Both the position numbers and the translations under genes were made by a program. 64,000 bases of DNA from Caldilineaceae bacterium (GTDB lineage: Bacteria > Chloroflexota > Anaerolineae > Caldilineales > Caldilineaceae): assembly GCA_019637685.1 (NCBI GenBank), contig JAHBVF010000006.1:1-64000 (forward strand), given 5' to 3'. The notes below the pieces were generated by a model that worked only from the letters and a program-made list of their open reading frames with translations, did not search any database and was not told the DNA's origin. Below, piece after piece: positions 37,026 through 45,029 of the stretch (position 1 is the stretch's first letter; each line of letters begins with the position of its first letter).

Positions 37026-38164
37026 TGGGCGGCCCCCATTTCTTTGTCAGTTTCTTTGGCAGTTTCTTTGACGATTGCCTTGCCCAGGACCGCGGCAATG
37101 GCCGGATGGACCAGTCGCCCATCCCGGGTATTGACGCCCCGCCGTAGCTCTGCACAGCCCTTCAATGCGCCATCCAGCCCCTGCTCTCCAATCCGCAAGA
37201 GATAGGGCAGCACTGCATTGGCAAGGGCATAGCTGGCTGTGCGGCCCACCAGCGCCGGCACGTTGGGCACGCAGTAGTGGATGACTTCCTCCTCGACAAA
37301 AGTGGGGTTGACGTGATTGGTCGGCCGGCTCGTCTCCACACAGCCGCCGCTGTCGATAGCAAAGTCGATGATGGCCGTACGCGGACGCATTGTTTTGACC
37401 ATTTCCCGGGTGACGAGAATGGGCGCACGCTCGCCAGCCACCGAGCTGGCCCCCACCAGCACATCGGCAAAGGCGACCACTTTGGCCAGGTTGTAGGGGG
37501 TGGCGATAAGGGTGGCGACCCGTCCGTGGAAATAGCACTCCACCTCTTGTAAGGCGTGCAGGTCTTTGTCCAAAATTGTGATGTCTGCGCCCAGGCCATA
37601 GAACGCGCTGGCCGCGTTGCGCCCGACCATTCCCGCGCCGATAATCACAACAGTGGCCGGGGCCACGCCTGGGATGCCGCTGAGCAGAATGCCGCGCCCG
37701 CCGCCCGCGCTTTGCAGCATCTGCCCGGCGATGATAGGGGCCATACGCCCGGCCACTTCGCTGGTGGGCAACAGCACAGGCAGACGGCCCTCATCGGTCT
37801 GGATTGTGTCGTAGCCAATGGCTGTGATCTCCCGCTCTTGCAGGATTTCCAGTAGATCGGGCGACGCAACAGCCAATTGGAGGAAGGACAGCAGCGTCTG
37901 GCCCGTGCGGAAATGGGTGTATTCTTCGTTGGTGGGCCGGGCCACTTTGACAACAATCTCCGCACGGCGATAGGCTTCGCTGGCGGTGTAGACGATCTGC
38001 CCGCCCACCTGCTGGTAGGATTCGTCGTCAAAGCCCGCGCCGTTGCCGGCTTCCCGCTCCACAAATACCTGGTGGCCGGCCTTCACCAGCGCGTCCACCG
38101 CGGCGGGGGTCAGCCCCACCCGATACTCCCGGGGGCGTAATTCTCGTGGGACTCCAAAATTCAC
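37022..38164 (-). CDS. ald: Alanine dehydrogenase
   Basis: A 380-residue protein with a GTG start and AGGAG about nine bases upstream. The N-terminal domain begins NFGVPRELRPREYRVGLTP, the NAD domain carries VVIIGAGMVGRNAA and ILDKD, and the C-terminal part has IDFAIDSGGCVETSRPTNHVNPTF and HYCVPNVPALVGRTAS, all typical of alanine dehydrogenase. It interconverts alanine with pyruvate and ammonia using NAD. The last residues form a Lys-Glu-Thr repeat (KETAKETDKE) not normally present. First gene of a two-gene operon. Confidence 0.93.
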   Translation of the reverse strand: MNFGVPRELRPREYRVGLTPAAVDALVKAGHQVFVEREAGNGAGFDDESYQQVGGQIVYTASEAYRRAEIVVKVARPTNEEYTHFRTGQTLLSFLQLAVASPDLLEILQEREITAIGYDTIQTDEGRLPVLLPTSEVAGRMAPIIAGQMLQSAGGGRGILLSGIPGVAPATVVIIGAGMVGRNAASAFYGLGADITILDKDLHALQEVECYFHGRVATLIATPYNLAKVVAFADVLVGASSVAGERAPILVTREMVKTMRPRTAIIDFAIDSGGCVETSRPTNHVNPTFVEEEVIHYCVPNVPALVGRTASYALANAVLPYLLRIGEQGLDGALKGCAELRRGVNTRDGRLVHPAIAAVLGKAIVKETAKETDKEMGAAQ

Positions 38165-38308
38165 GGTAGATTCTCCTCGTTTGAAACGTCGTGTGTCGTA
38201 TAAGAAATCGTATCAAAAATGATCACTGATTACACTGTAAACAAAGTTTTTTCTTGTCGTAGGCGCTGCTTATAGCTGCGCAAGGGACGAATGCCCCTTC
38301 GGCTGCCT

Positions 38309-38327
38309 GTGCAGTTCAAAACTGCAC
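38309..38327. repeat. REP-like palindrome related to the 1042-1100 pair
   Basis: Stem GTGCAGTT/AACTGCAC with loop CAA. It differs from the 1082-1100 copy by a paired change in the stem (G-C to A-T), and the flank CCTAC is shared. The rest of 38165-38629 has no gene I can support. Confidence 0.65.
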
Positions 38328-38629
38328 CTACAGAAACGTCGCATCGTTTTATTTGCAGCGTACTGATGCGCACTGCACGAACTGGATTGCCGTGACGAAA
38401 GGCGCATGCAGAAAGGCCCGCGCCCAGAGCAATCTCCACCAGTCTACGACAATTGTCCAGCAATTTCCACTGGGCAGGCGCGCAGTTTACAGACCGGTCA
38501 GATGGATGGGATGAAAGTCGCCCGCTGCCCAATCCGCGCTTGTGGGAAAGGGCAGGCCGCGCTATATTTGTCGGGAGCCAAATCTATCGTTCAGACAGCC
38601 GTCGCGAAAAAGACACAGAGGAGAGCAAA

Positions 38630-39655
38630 ATGGACAATGAGCGGAAAATGCGTAAGATTGACTGGTATCGTTCACCGGTGGAGCGGACGCGGTTGGCCGC
38701 GCTCAATCAGCGCAGCGATTGGAAGGGGCTGCGCCAGGCCCTGGGCCATCTGGGCATTCTGCTGATCACAGGCGGTGCGGCCTGGTACGCGTCGGAACAG
38801 AGTCGTTGGTTGCTATTTACGCTGCTGCTCTTCCTGCACGGCACATTTTACGCCTTCCTGCTCAATGGCTTCCACGAACTCTGCCACAGTTCGGTCTTCA
38901 AATCGAAGCAACTCAACCGCTTCTTCCTCTATCTTTTCAGCTTTCTGGGCGGCTACAATCCGGTCTTCTTCTGGGCCAGCCACCAGGAACACCACAAATA
39001 CACCCTGCATCCCCCGGACGATCTGGAGGTGGTGTTGCCAGTGGAGTTGACGCTTCAGAGTTTTCTCAGAACCGCGCTGGTCAATCCCTGGGGCTTCTTC
39101 GCCCGGCTGAAGGGAGTCGTCCGGCTGAGCAGTGGGCACATCGAAGGCAAGTGGGAGGAAATTCTCTTCCCCGAATCAAGTCCCGCCCAGCGCCAGCGGC
39201 TGATCAATTGGGCGCGGGTGCTGCTGGTGGGCCACGGGCTGCTGGCGGTAGTATCCCTCTCCCTCGGCCTCTGGCAATTGCCCGTGCTAATCACTCTGGC
39301 TCCCTACTACGGCGGCTGGCTGCTCTATCTGTGCAACAACACCCAGCACGTGGGCTTGCAGGATTATGTGCCCGACTTTCGCCTGTGTACCCGCACCATC
39401 CGCCTGCACCCTTTTGTCCAGTTTCTCTACTGGCACATGAATTTCCACACAGAACACCACATGTACGCGGCCGTGCCCTGTTATCATCTGGCCGAACTAC
39501 ACCGGGCCATCGCCCACGACCTGCCCCGCCCCACCGTCGGGCTATACGAAACGTGGCGGGAGATTATCCCAATTTTGCAGAAGCAAAAGGCAGACCCCAC
39601 CTATCAGTTTGTGCCGGAGTTGCCCAGCCCGTCGCCTGCCTATGGGGATGACTAG
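38630..39655 (+). CDS. Membrane fatty acid desaturase
   Basis: A 341-residue protein; ATG 38630 is chosen because GAGGAG lies ~8 bases upstream, although the frame is open further. Three histidine boxes for the di-iron centre are visible: HELCH, HQEHH and HTEHH. At least four membrane helices surround them (for example LLFTLLLFLHGTFYAFLL). It is likely a fatty acid or carotenoid/sterol-type desaturase or hydroxylase; the substrate is not readable. It is flanked by an intrinsic terminator. Confidence 0.88.
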   Translation: MDNERKMRKIDWYRSPVERTRLAALNQRSDWKGLRQALGHLGILLITGGAAWYASEQSRWLLFTLLLFLHGTFYAFLLNGFHELCHSSVFKSKQLNRFFLYLFSFLGGYNPVFFWASHQEHHKYTLHPPDDLEVVLPVELTLQSFLRTALVNPWGFFARLKGVVRLSSGHIEGKWEEILFPESSPAQRQRLINWARVLLVGHGLLAVVSLSLGLWQLPVLITLAPYYGGWLLYLCNNTQHVGLQDYVPDFRLCTRTIRLHPFVQFLYWHMNFHTEHHMYAAVPCYHLAELHRAIAHDLPRPTVGLYETWREIIPILQKQKADPTYQFVPELPSPSPAYGDD

Positions 39656-39670
39656 ACCGCCACAGCGTAA

Positions 39671-39704
39671 CAAAAAGCCGGAGGGCGTTCCCTCCGGCTT
39701 TTTG
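39671..39704 (+). terminator. Bidirectional terminator after the desaturase gene
   Basis: A perfect 14-bp stem CAAAAAGCCGGAGG/CCTCCGGCTTTTTG with A5 and T5 on the sides. It can also serve the convergent tetR-type gene. Confidence 0.92.
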
Positions 39705-39734
39705 TTTCCTCGCGTTGCGGATGTGCCCAATTTT

Positions 39735-40382
39735 CTACGGCAACAATAGTCTAACCAAAGCATTCGTCAGCCATTGACTGTACTGCTCCCTGGACCAGCC
39801 CCGATCGACCACCAGCAACCGAAAGACTTCCGGGCTTGTCAGCGTCCAGATGGTTTCCGCGGCCTCTGGTTCGGTCATTTTGCCCCGTAACGGTCCGTGT
39901 GCGGATAAGCTGCGGGCAAATTTCTCCATATTACGCAGCCGTTCCCCCAGCAGGTTATGCAGCAGATCGGCGATATCCGGTTCGGTCTTTGCAGCCAGAC
40001 GCATAATCTCAAAAATCGGGGCTACCCGTTCAAGAATTACGCTAATGTCCAGCCCGAACAGACGCAACTGCTCGTGTACGTCAGTCTCTTGCATCACAGC
40101 CTGGGGTCCCGGTCGCTCAAGCAGGGAGGTCTGTTCATCGTCGCCGCCCACGGAAATTTCTATCAAACGGGCAAGAAGGGCGCGTTTGTTGCCAAAAGCA
40201 GCATAGATTGTTTCAGGAGCCACGCCTGCTTCCTGGGCAATGGATTCTATAGTAGCCCCCGTATAGCCGTATTCCACAAATAACTTGCCAGCCGCCTCAA
40301 CAATTGTCCTCCGGGTCGCGCGCGACTTTGCTCTACGCCTGGACGAGTTGTAGGGCCGTTTGACTTTCTTGGGTTCACCCAT
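39735..40382 (-). CDS. TetR/AcrR-family transcriptional regulator
   Basis: A 215-residue protein. After a basic N-terminus the helix-turn-helix domain reads TRRTIVEAAGKLFVEYGYTGATIESIAQEAGVAPETIYAAFGNKRAL, a full TetR signature. The C-terminal ligand domain is variable. It is divergent from the methyltransferase gene at 40588, and a 20-bp-arm palindrome lies across both promoters, so it very probably represses both and itself. Confidence 0.93.
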   Translation of the reverse strand: MGEPKKVKRPYNSSRRRAKSRATRRTIVEAAGKLFVEYGYTGATIESIAQEAGVAPETIYAAFGNKRALLARLIEISVGGDDEQTSLLERPGPQAVMQETDVHEQLRLFGLDISVILERVAPIFEIMRLAAKTEPDIADLLHNLLGERLRNMEKFARSLSAHGPLRGKMTEPEAAETIWTLTSPEVFRLLVVDRGWSREQYSQWLTNALVRLLLP

Positions 40383-40396
40383 TCACATATTGCCTC

Positions 40397-40425
40397 TTGA
40401 CATCCAGTCAAATTGAATATACAAT
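40397..40425 (+). promoter_or_regulatory. Promoter of the methyltransferase gene
   Basis: Consensus TTGACA at 40397-40402, a 17-base spacer and TACAAT at 40420-40425. The -10 and start site fall in the left arm of the operator palindrome. Confidence 0.75.
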
Positions 40426-40467
40426 CCACATATTGGATACAGCTTTACTGTATCCAATATGTGGATT
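40423..40467. promoter_or_regulatory. Operator palindrome of the TetR-type regulator
   Basis: A perfect 20-bp inverted repeat, arms 40423-40442 and 40448-40467 (AATCCACATATTGGATACAG and complement) around CTTTA. It overlaps the -10 regions of both divergent promoters, the usual place for TetR operators. It is longer than one TetR dimer site, so two dimers may bind. Confidence 0.8.
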
Positions 40468-40494
40468 ATACAGCATACACGTTCATTAGCGCAA
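40465..40494 (-). promoter_or_regulatory. Promoter of the tetR-type gene
   Basis: Minus strand TTGCGC (40494-40489), an 18-base spacer and consensus TATAAT (40470-40465). Transcription would start inside the operator. Confidence 0.6.
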
Positions 40495-40587
40495 TTGTGA
40501 GCAACTTGCCAAGAACAAGAGGTTGCGCCGAATGGATATTCTGTCCCGTCACTTTCCCACGCACTGCTTCCGAGAAAGGCTCACGCA

Positions 40588-41016
40588 ATGGCACGAATTT
40601 CAAGAATTGCCCTTCCGATTACGCTGGTAGCAGGATTCTACCTGTTGGTTTCGGGCAACCTGTTCTCCCTCAATCCGCTCCTAATTGTGCAGGTCTTAGC
40701 TCTGTCCGTAATGCCTTGGGCCAGACGCAGTTTCCAGGCCGATCAATTTAGTATCCACGCGCAACCGAAAGAAGGGTGTATGCTCGTTTCTGGACCGTAC
40801 CAGTTTGTGCGCCACCCGATGTATGCCTCAGCGCTGATGATAATCTGGGCAGGAATCCTGGGCCACCTTTCCCCCTTAAATCTACTGATTGGATTGGTTG
40901 TTACGTGTGTGGTGACAATCCGAATCCTGGTGGAAGAACAGTTTCTCCAGTCACACTTCCCTGATTATGCAAAATATGCCCACACGACCAAACGGATCAT
41001 TCCATTTGTAGTGTAG
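40588..41016 (+). CDS. Isoprenylcysteine carboxyl methyltransferase-like membrane protein
   Basis: A 142-residue protein. It has about four membrane helices, and the conserved block GPYQFVRHPMYASALMIIWAG plus EEQFLQSHFPDYAKYAHTTKRIIP is characteristic of the ICMT/PEMT-type methyltransferase group. Bacterial members methylate small or lipophilic substrates with S-adenosylmethionine. An AAAGG lies eight bases before the ATG. It is probably controlled by the divergent TetR-type regulator. Confidence 0.82.
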   Translation: MARISRIALPITLVAGFYLLVSGNLFSLNPLLIVQVLALSVMPWARRSFQADQFSIHAQPKEGCMLVSGPYQFVRHPMYASALMIIWAGILGHLSPLNLLIGLVVTCVVTIRILVEEQFLQSHFPDYAKYAHTTKRIIPFVV

Positions 41017-41054
41017 CACGTCCGTTCATCCCTCCTTGACCCCAACCGTTTGTG

Positions 41055-41373
41055 TCAATGACCCGGTTGTGCGGTTAGTACAGAGGGGCCATCCAGCCAG
41101 AGAATGCCGCACTCGGTGCCTTCGAATAGAGCGGGAACGATCTGAGGTTCGGGAAGGCGGATAGCAGAGGGTTCAATGGAACGGGCCAATTCCTCCCCAT
41201 AGAGTTCGAATGCCGCCAAATCCCCCAATCGGGAAGGGCTATTTGAGAGAAATGTGGGAGAGCAACCGGCAGTGGCGCGTGCCTGTGCGCTGCTTCTGGT
41301 GGATGTCCCAGGCCAGCTTGCGTACGAAGTTATGGACATCCCGATCTGCAAGAAGGGCGAAGGCAGTCCTCAT
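41055..41373 (-). pseudogene. Broken 2'-5' RNA ligase-like gene (2H phosphoesterase)
   Basis: The ATG at 41373 overlaps the stop of the antitoxin gene (ATGA), so this was the third operon gene. The first frame encodes a 44-residue start ADRDVHNFVRKLAWDIHQKQ... ending LSHISLK at a TAG (41241-41239); HIS matches the first HxS/T motif of 2H phosphoesterases. The remainder continues in another frame (LAAFELYGEELARSIEP... GTECGILWLDG), so there is a stop (likely CAG to TAG) and a one-base shift in a G-run. The second HxT motif and C-terminus are gone. The family is inferred from these two segments. Confidence 0.65.
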
Positions 41374-41645
41374 GGATTTTCCCCGAACTCTTTATCTTCC
41401 GGCATCTCATCGCCCAGACGAGGAGGTTCGCCGCCTTCCCGGTTCAGTATGCGGCGGAAAGCGTCCATATCAGCGCGCCCCGCGCGTTCGCTGAAAAATC
41501 GAGCGGTTTCCATCACTGCCAGTTTTTCTGCTACCGCAAGGGTTATAAATTGATTGATGCTGATTCCTTCATTTTCTGCGACTTGCGTCAGGTTTTCTTT
41601 TAGCGACACGGGCAAGCGCAGGGCATAGGTGGCTGATCTTGTCAT
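41370..41645 (-). CDS. Ribbon-helix-helix antitoxin (HicB-like)
   Basis: A 91-residue protein whose ATG overlaps the PIN gene stop (ATGA). The N-terminus ATYALRLPVSLKENLTQVAENEGISINQFITLAVAEKLA is a ribbon-helix-helix DNA-binding fold of the HicB/Arc type. The C-terminal half is charged and probably masks the toxin. It should neutralise the PIN toxin and repress the operon. Confidence 0.85.
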   Translation of the reverse strand: MTRSATYALRLPVSLKENLTQVAENEGISINQFITLAVAEKLAVMETARFFSERAGRADMDAFRRILNREGGEPPRLGDEMPEDKEFGENP

Positions 41646-42067
41646 TCTCGAAGTCTCCTCATTATCTGTCCCGGTTGCAGAACCTCAATACTGAATTGAT
41701 AGGGGGCATTGCCAAAGTCATGCAAATTAAATGTGATAATTGCGCCGGCATTGCCATTGATAGCGCATTCCAGAATCATCTCATCGTTTAGATCACACAA
41801 CTGTGGCCGCCACACAAAACGCTGGCTAACCGGTGTTGCCAGAAAAAGAATGGCGTCCACGAAATTCAGCGCATCCGCGTGTGAAATGCCAGCAGCCCGG
41901 AAATGCTCTGACTCTGTACATTTGGCTTCGTATTCCAAAGCCATTGCCACACTGACCAGAATTTGTATTTGCATCTGATCGGCTGCGCGCAAAAGGGCAG
42001 CAGAGGCCCCCGATGGACTCCGCATGGCAGCAATAATAACATCCGTGTCCAGCACGATTCTCAACAT
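41642..42067 (-). CDS. PIN-domain toxin (COG1569-like)
   Basis: A 141-residue protein. The PIN fold begins LRIVLDTDVIIAAMRSPSGAS (first acidic residue), with the later acidic residues in CDLNDEMILECAINGNAGAIITFNLHDF. This matches the 'putative toxin component, PIN family' group. These act as metal-dependent RNases. The gene order is toxin first, antitoxin second. The transcript appears leaderless. Confidence 0.88.
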   Translation of the reverse strand: MLRIVLDTDVIIAAMRSPSGASAALLRAADQMQIQILVSVAMALEYEAKCTESEHFRAAGISHADALNFVDAILFLATPVSQRFVWRPQLCDLNDEMILECAINGNAGAIITFNLHDFGNAPYQFSIEVLQPGQIMRRLRE

Positions 42068-42074
42068 AGATCAT

Positions 42075-42103
42075 ATCATATGTAATATCGTTAGACTTGT
42101 CAA
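42075..42103 (-). promoter_or_regulatory. Promoter of the toxin-antitoxin operon, leaderless
   Basis: Minus strand consensus TTGACA (42103-42098), a 17-base spacer and TATGAT (42080-42075). Only seven bases separate the -10 from the ATG at 42067, so the mRNA should begin at the start codon. Confidence 0.75.
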
Positions 42104-42350
42104 CACAATTTCTGTCAGTTAGATGCAATCTGATTGCATATCCGAACCAATCATTCGCGCCATCCTCCCATTCGTTATCATTTTCGCCACTCACCAAAAG
42201 AGAGGGTACAATCAAAGATAGAAGTACCCAACGGAATAGGCGTACCGCAAAAAGATCGACTCTTCGACAGACTCAGAACACCGCGTCGCGCGCGTTAGTT
42301 GTGCGTCGAAAGACCAGCGCCGGTTGAGTAGGCGGGTAATCGTTCACCCC

Positions 42351-42420
42351 CACCCAACCTCCCCCACAGTGGGGAGGAGTCGATCCAGTTCCCTCCCTGG
42401 AATGGGGAGGGGTAGGGTGG
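42351..42420. repeat. Inverted pair of GC-rich palindromes
   Basis: Unit 42351-42380 (CCTCCCCC...GGGGAGG) and unit 42391-42420 in reverse orientation, the same arrangement as 5747-5872. The 42121-42614 gap also contains a TTCGACAGACTCA repeat copy (42264-42276) but no gene I can support. Confidence 0.6.
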
Positions 42421-42614
42421 CTGAACAGGTACGTAGGCGGGGGCTTTTTCCCGTCGTATCGAAACCAAAGCGGGTAGACGAAGATTCCTCTCATAACCCT
42501 CGCACTGGTTTTAATACGCCCTCCGCAGACTCCGGGCTGCTCAACCGGCACTCACTGCTCCAATCTGCACGTTGTTCGTGCCTTCACCACTTTACGCAAC
42601 AGGAGACCCACCCC

Positions 42615-43862
42615 ATGTCCACCCCCTACGCCGCCGCTGTGGAAGAACGCCTTCTCCGTTATGTCCAGATCGACACGGAAAGCGACGAATCCAGCGACAC
42701 AATGCCCAGCACGGCCAAACAGTATGACCTGCTGCGCCCGCTGGTGGAGGAATTAAAATCCATCGGCGCACAGGATGTAACCCTCACCGATTACGCCACT
42801 GTCCTGGCGACGATCCCGGCCACAATTCCCGACCCGGCCCACGTGCCGGTCATCGGCTTTCTGGCCCACGTGGACACCGCGCCCGCCTTCACCGGGGCTG
42901 GTGTGAAGCCGCGGATGCACCGCAACTACGACGGCGGCGACATCACCTATCCCGACGCGCCCGGACTCGTCCTCAGCCCCGCGGGTTCGCCCTATCTGGC
43001 CGAGAAAGCGGGTGAGGATATTATGACTGCCAGCGGCGCAACGCTGCTGGGCGCGGACGACAAATCCGGCGTGGCTGTCATTATGACAATGGCCGAGGCT
43101 CTGCTGTCCGATCCGTCCATTCCCCACGGCACAATCCGCATCGCCTTCACCCCGGACGAGGAGATCGGCAAAGGGGTGCGCCTGCTCACGCCGGAAGATT
43201 TGGGCGCGGATTTTGCCTATACTCTGGACGGGGGCGAGGCCGGGGAACTCTCTTTCGAGACATTCAGCGCGGACAAAGCCGTGGTGACAATTACCGGCGT
43301 CTCGATTCATCCCGGCACGGCCTTTGGCAAGCTGGTCAACGCGCTGACCTGGGCAGCCAAGTTTGTTAATCTGCTCCCCGAATCCACCCGCACGCCAGAA
43401 ACGACCCAGGAGCGCCAGGGATTTATCCACCTGACCGGCATGGACGGCAACCCGGCCCAGGCCCGCCTTGGCTTCATCCTGCGCGATTTTGACCGGGATG
43501 GCCTGGCCGCCCACGGCGCGCTGCTGGAATCCATCTGCGCCAGCCTGCGGGCCGCGGAACCCCGCCTGACCGTCACCTGCGAGATCACCCCCCAATACCG
43601 CAATATGCGCTATTGGCTGGAAAACGATATGCGCCCAGTGGAACTGGCGGCCCAGGCCATCCAGGCCGCGGGGCTGGAACCCATTTACCGCACTGTGCGC
43701 GGCGGAACCGACGGCTCGCAGATGACCGAAAAGGGCGTGCCCACACCCAATCTCTTCACCGGTCAGCAGGACCTGCACGGCCCCCTGGAATGGATCAGCG
43801 TGCAGGATATGGCGCGGGCGGTGGAGGTCTGCATCGGCATCGCCCGCTTGAGCGCAAAATGA
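42615..43862 (+). CDS. pepT: Peptidase T (M20 tripeptidase)
   Basis: A 415-residue protein starting at ATG 42615 with AGGAGA upstream. The zinc ligands are visible: His in LAHVDTAPA, Asp in LLGADDKSG, Glu-Glu in TPDEEIGKG, Asp in LDGGEAGE and His in TEKGVPTPNLFTGQQDLHG. VSIHPGTAFGKLVNA and FDRDGL also fit PepT. It removes the N-terminal residue from tripeptides in the cytoplasm. A dipeptidase gene follows 36 bases later. Confidence 0.93.
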   Translation: MSTPYAAAVEERLLRYVQIDTESDESSDTMPSTAKQYDLLRPLVEELKSIGAQDVTLTDYATVLATIPATIPDPAHVPVIGFLAHVDTAPAFTGAGVKPRMHRNYDGGDITYPDAPGLVLSPAGSPYLAEKAGEDIMTASGATLLGADDKSGVAVIMTMAEALLSDPSIPHGTIRIAFTPDEEIGKGVRLLTPEDLGADFAYTLDGGEAGELSFETFSADKAVVTITGVSIHPGTAFGKLVNALTWAAKFVNLLPESTRTPETTQERQGFIHLTGMDGNPAQARLGFILRDFDRDGLAAHGALLESICASLRAAEPRLTVTCEITPQYRNMRYWLENDMRPVELAAQAIQAAGLEPIYRTVRGGTDGSQMTEKGVPTPNLFTGQQDLHGPLEWISVQDMARAVEVCIGIARLSAK

Positions 43863-43898
43863 CACTACAATCCCACATCAATCAACCGGAGACCCCCA

Positions 43899-44963
43899 AT
43901 GTCAACCCCTTTTCCCCCTGTTTTCGACGGCCATAACGACACGGTTTTGCGCCTGCATATGGCAAAGCCTGCCAACAACGAACCCTTTCTCAAAGGCGAT
44001 GACAGGCTGCACATCGACCTGCCCAAGGCCAAAGCGGGCGGGCTGGGCGGCGGCTTTTTCGCCATTTTCATCCCCAACAAGAAACCGATGGGCGGCTTTC
44101 CTGGCACAAAAGATGGGGACACGAGTTACGCCTTCCCCCTCCCCAAAGAGTTGCATCGAACCTATGCCATGAATCTGGCCACGGGAATGGTGGCCCGGAT
44201 GCTGCGTCTGGAAGCCGAATCAGACGGCCAAGTGACAATTGTGCGGGGCGCAGACGAGCTGACAACGGCGCTGGACGACGGTGTGTTGGCAATGATTCTG
44301 CACTTCGAAGGTGCGGAAGCCATCGACCGAAACTTCGATGCGCTGCACGTCTTTTACGCGGCGGGTCTGCGCTCCCTGGGGCCAGTGTGGAGTCGTCCCA
44401 ATATCTTTGCCCACGGCGTGCCCTTCCAGTTCCCCAGTGATCCAGACATCGGCCCCGGCCTGACCGACGCGGGCAAAGGGCTGGTGCGGGAATGCAACAG
44501 CCTGGGCATTCTCATTGACCTCTCCCATCTCAACGCGAAGGGTTTCTGGGATGTGGAAACCCTCAGCACCGCGCCGCTGGTAGCCACCCATTCCGGTGCG
44601 CACGCGCTCTGCGCCAGCCCCCGCAACCTTACCGACAAGCAGTTGGATGCCATCGCCGCCAGTGGTGGCGTGGCCGGGGTGAATTTCCACACGGGTTTTC
44701 TGCGGGAAGACGGGCGCTCGCAAGAAGAGACTTCCCTGACTGAAATCGTGCGCCATGTGGATTATATGGTGGAGCGGGTGGGCATCGATCACGTGGCGTT
44801 GGGGTCCGATTTTGACGGGGCCACAATGCCCACCGATCTGGTCAACGCCGCGGGGCTGCCCAAGCTGATGGCAGCGTTGCAGGCGGCGGGCTACGGGCCG
44901 GAGGAATTGGCAAAGATCGCCAACGGCAATTGGCAGCGCGTGCTACGCGCGACGTGGAAGTAG
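43899..44963 (+). CDS. M19 membrane-type dipeptidase (renal dipeptidase family)
   Basis: A 354-residue protein. The zinc motif DGHNDT is at residues 10-15, the bridging Glu is in LHFEGAEAI, and further ligands and substrate residues are in LIDLSHLN, VATHSGAHA and GIDHVALGSDFDGA. These enzymes split dipeptides, including those with D-residues. No signal peptide. With pepT it makes a two-gene peptide degradation operon. Confidence 0.92.
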   Translation: MSTPFPPVFDGHNDTVLRLHMAKPANNEPFLKGDDRLHIDLPKAKAGGLGGGFFAIFIPNKKPMGGFPGTKDGDTSYAFPLPKELHRTYAMNLATGMVARMLRLEAESDGQVTIVRGADELTTALDDGVLAMILHFEGAEAIDRNFDALHVFYAAGLRSLGPVWSRPNIFAHGVPFQFPSDPDIGPGLTDAGKGLVRECNSLGILIDLSHLNAKGFWDVETLSTAPLVATHSGAHALCASPRNLTDKQLDAIAASGGVAGVNFHTGFLREDGRSQEETSLTEIVRHVDYMVERVGIDHVALGSDFDGATMPTDLVNAAGLPKLMAALQAAGYGPEELAKIANGNWQRVLRATWK

Positions 44964-44973
44964 GAAAATCGGG

Positions 44974-45024
44974 GAACGGTGACTGGGGATTGGGCTTTAG
45001 TTTCCCAATCCCCAGTCACCGTTC
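44974..45024. terminator. Hairpin between the dipeptidase and subtilase genes
   Basis: A perfect 21-bp stem, arms 44974-44994 and 45004-45024, with nine-base loop CTTTAGTTT, between two convergent genes. There is no long T-run, but position and stability suggest termination for both. Confidence 0.65.
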
Positions 45025-45029
45025 GCTCT

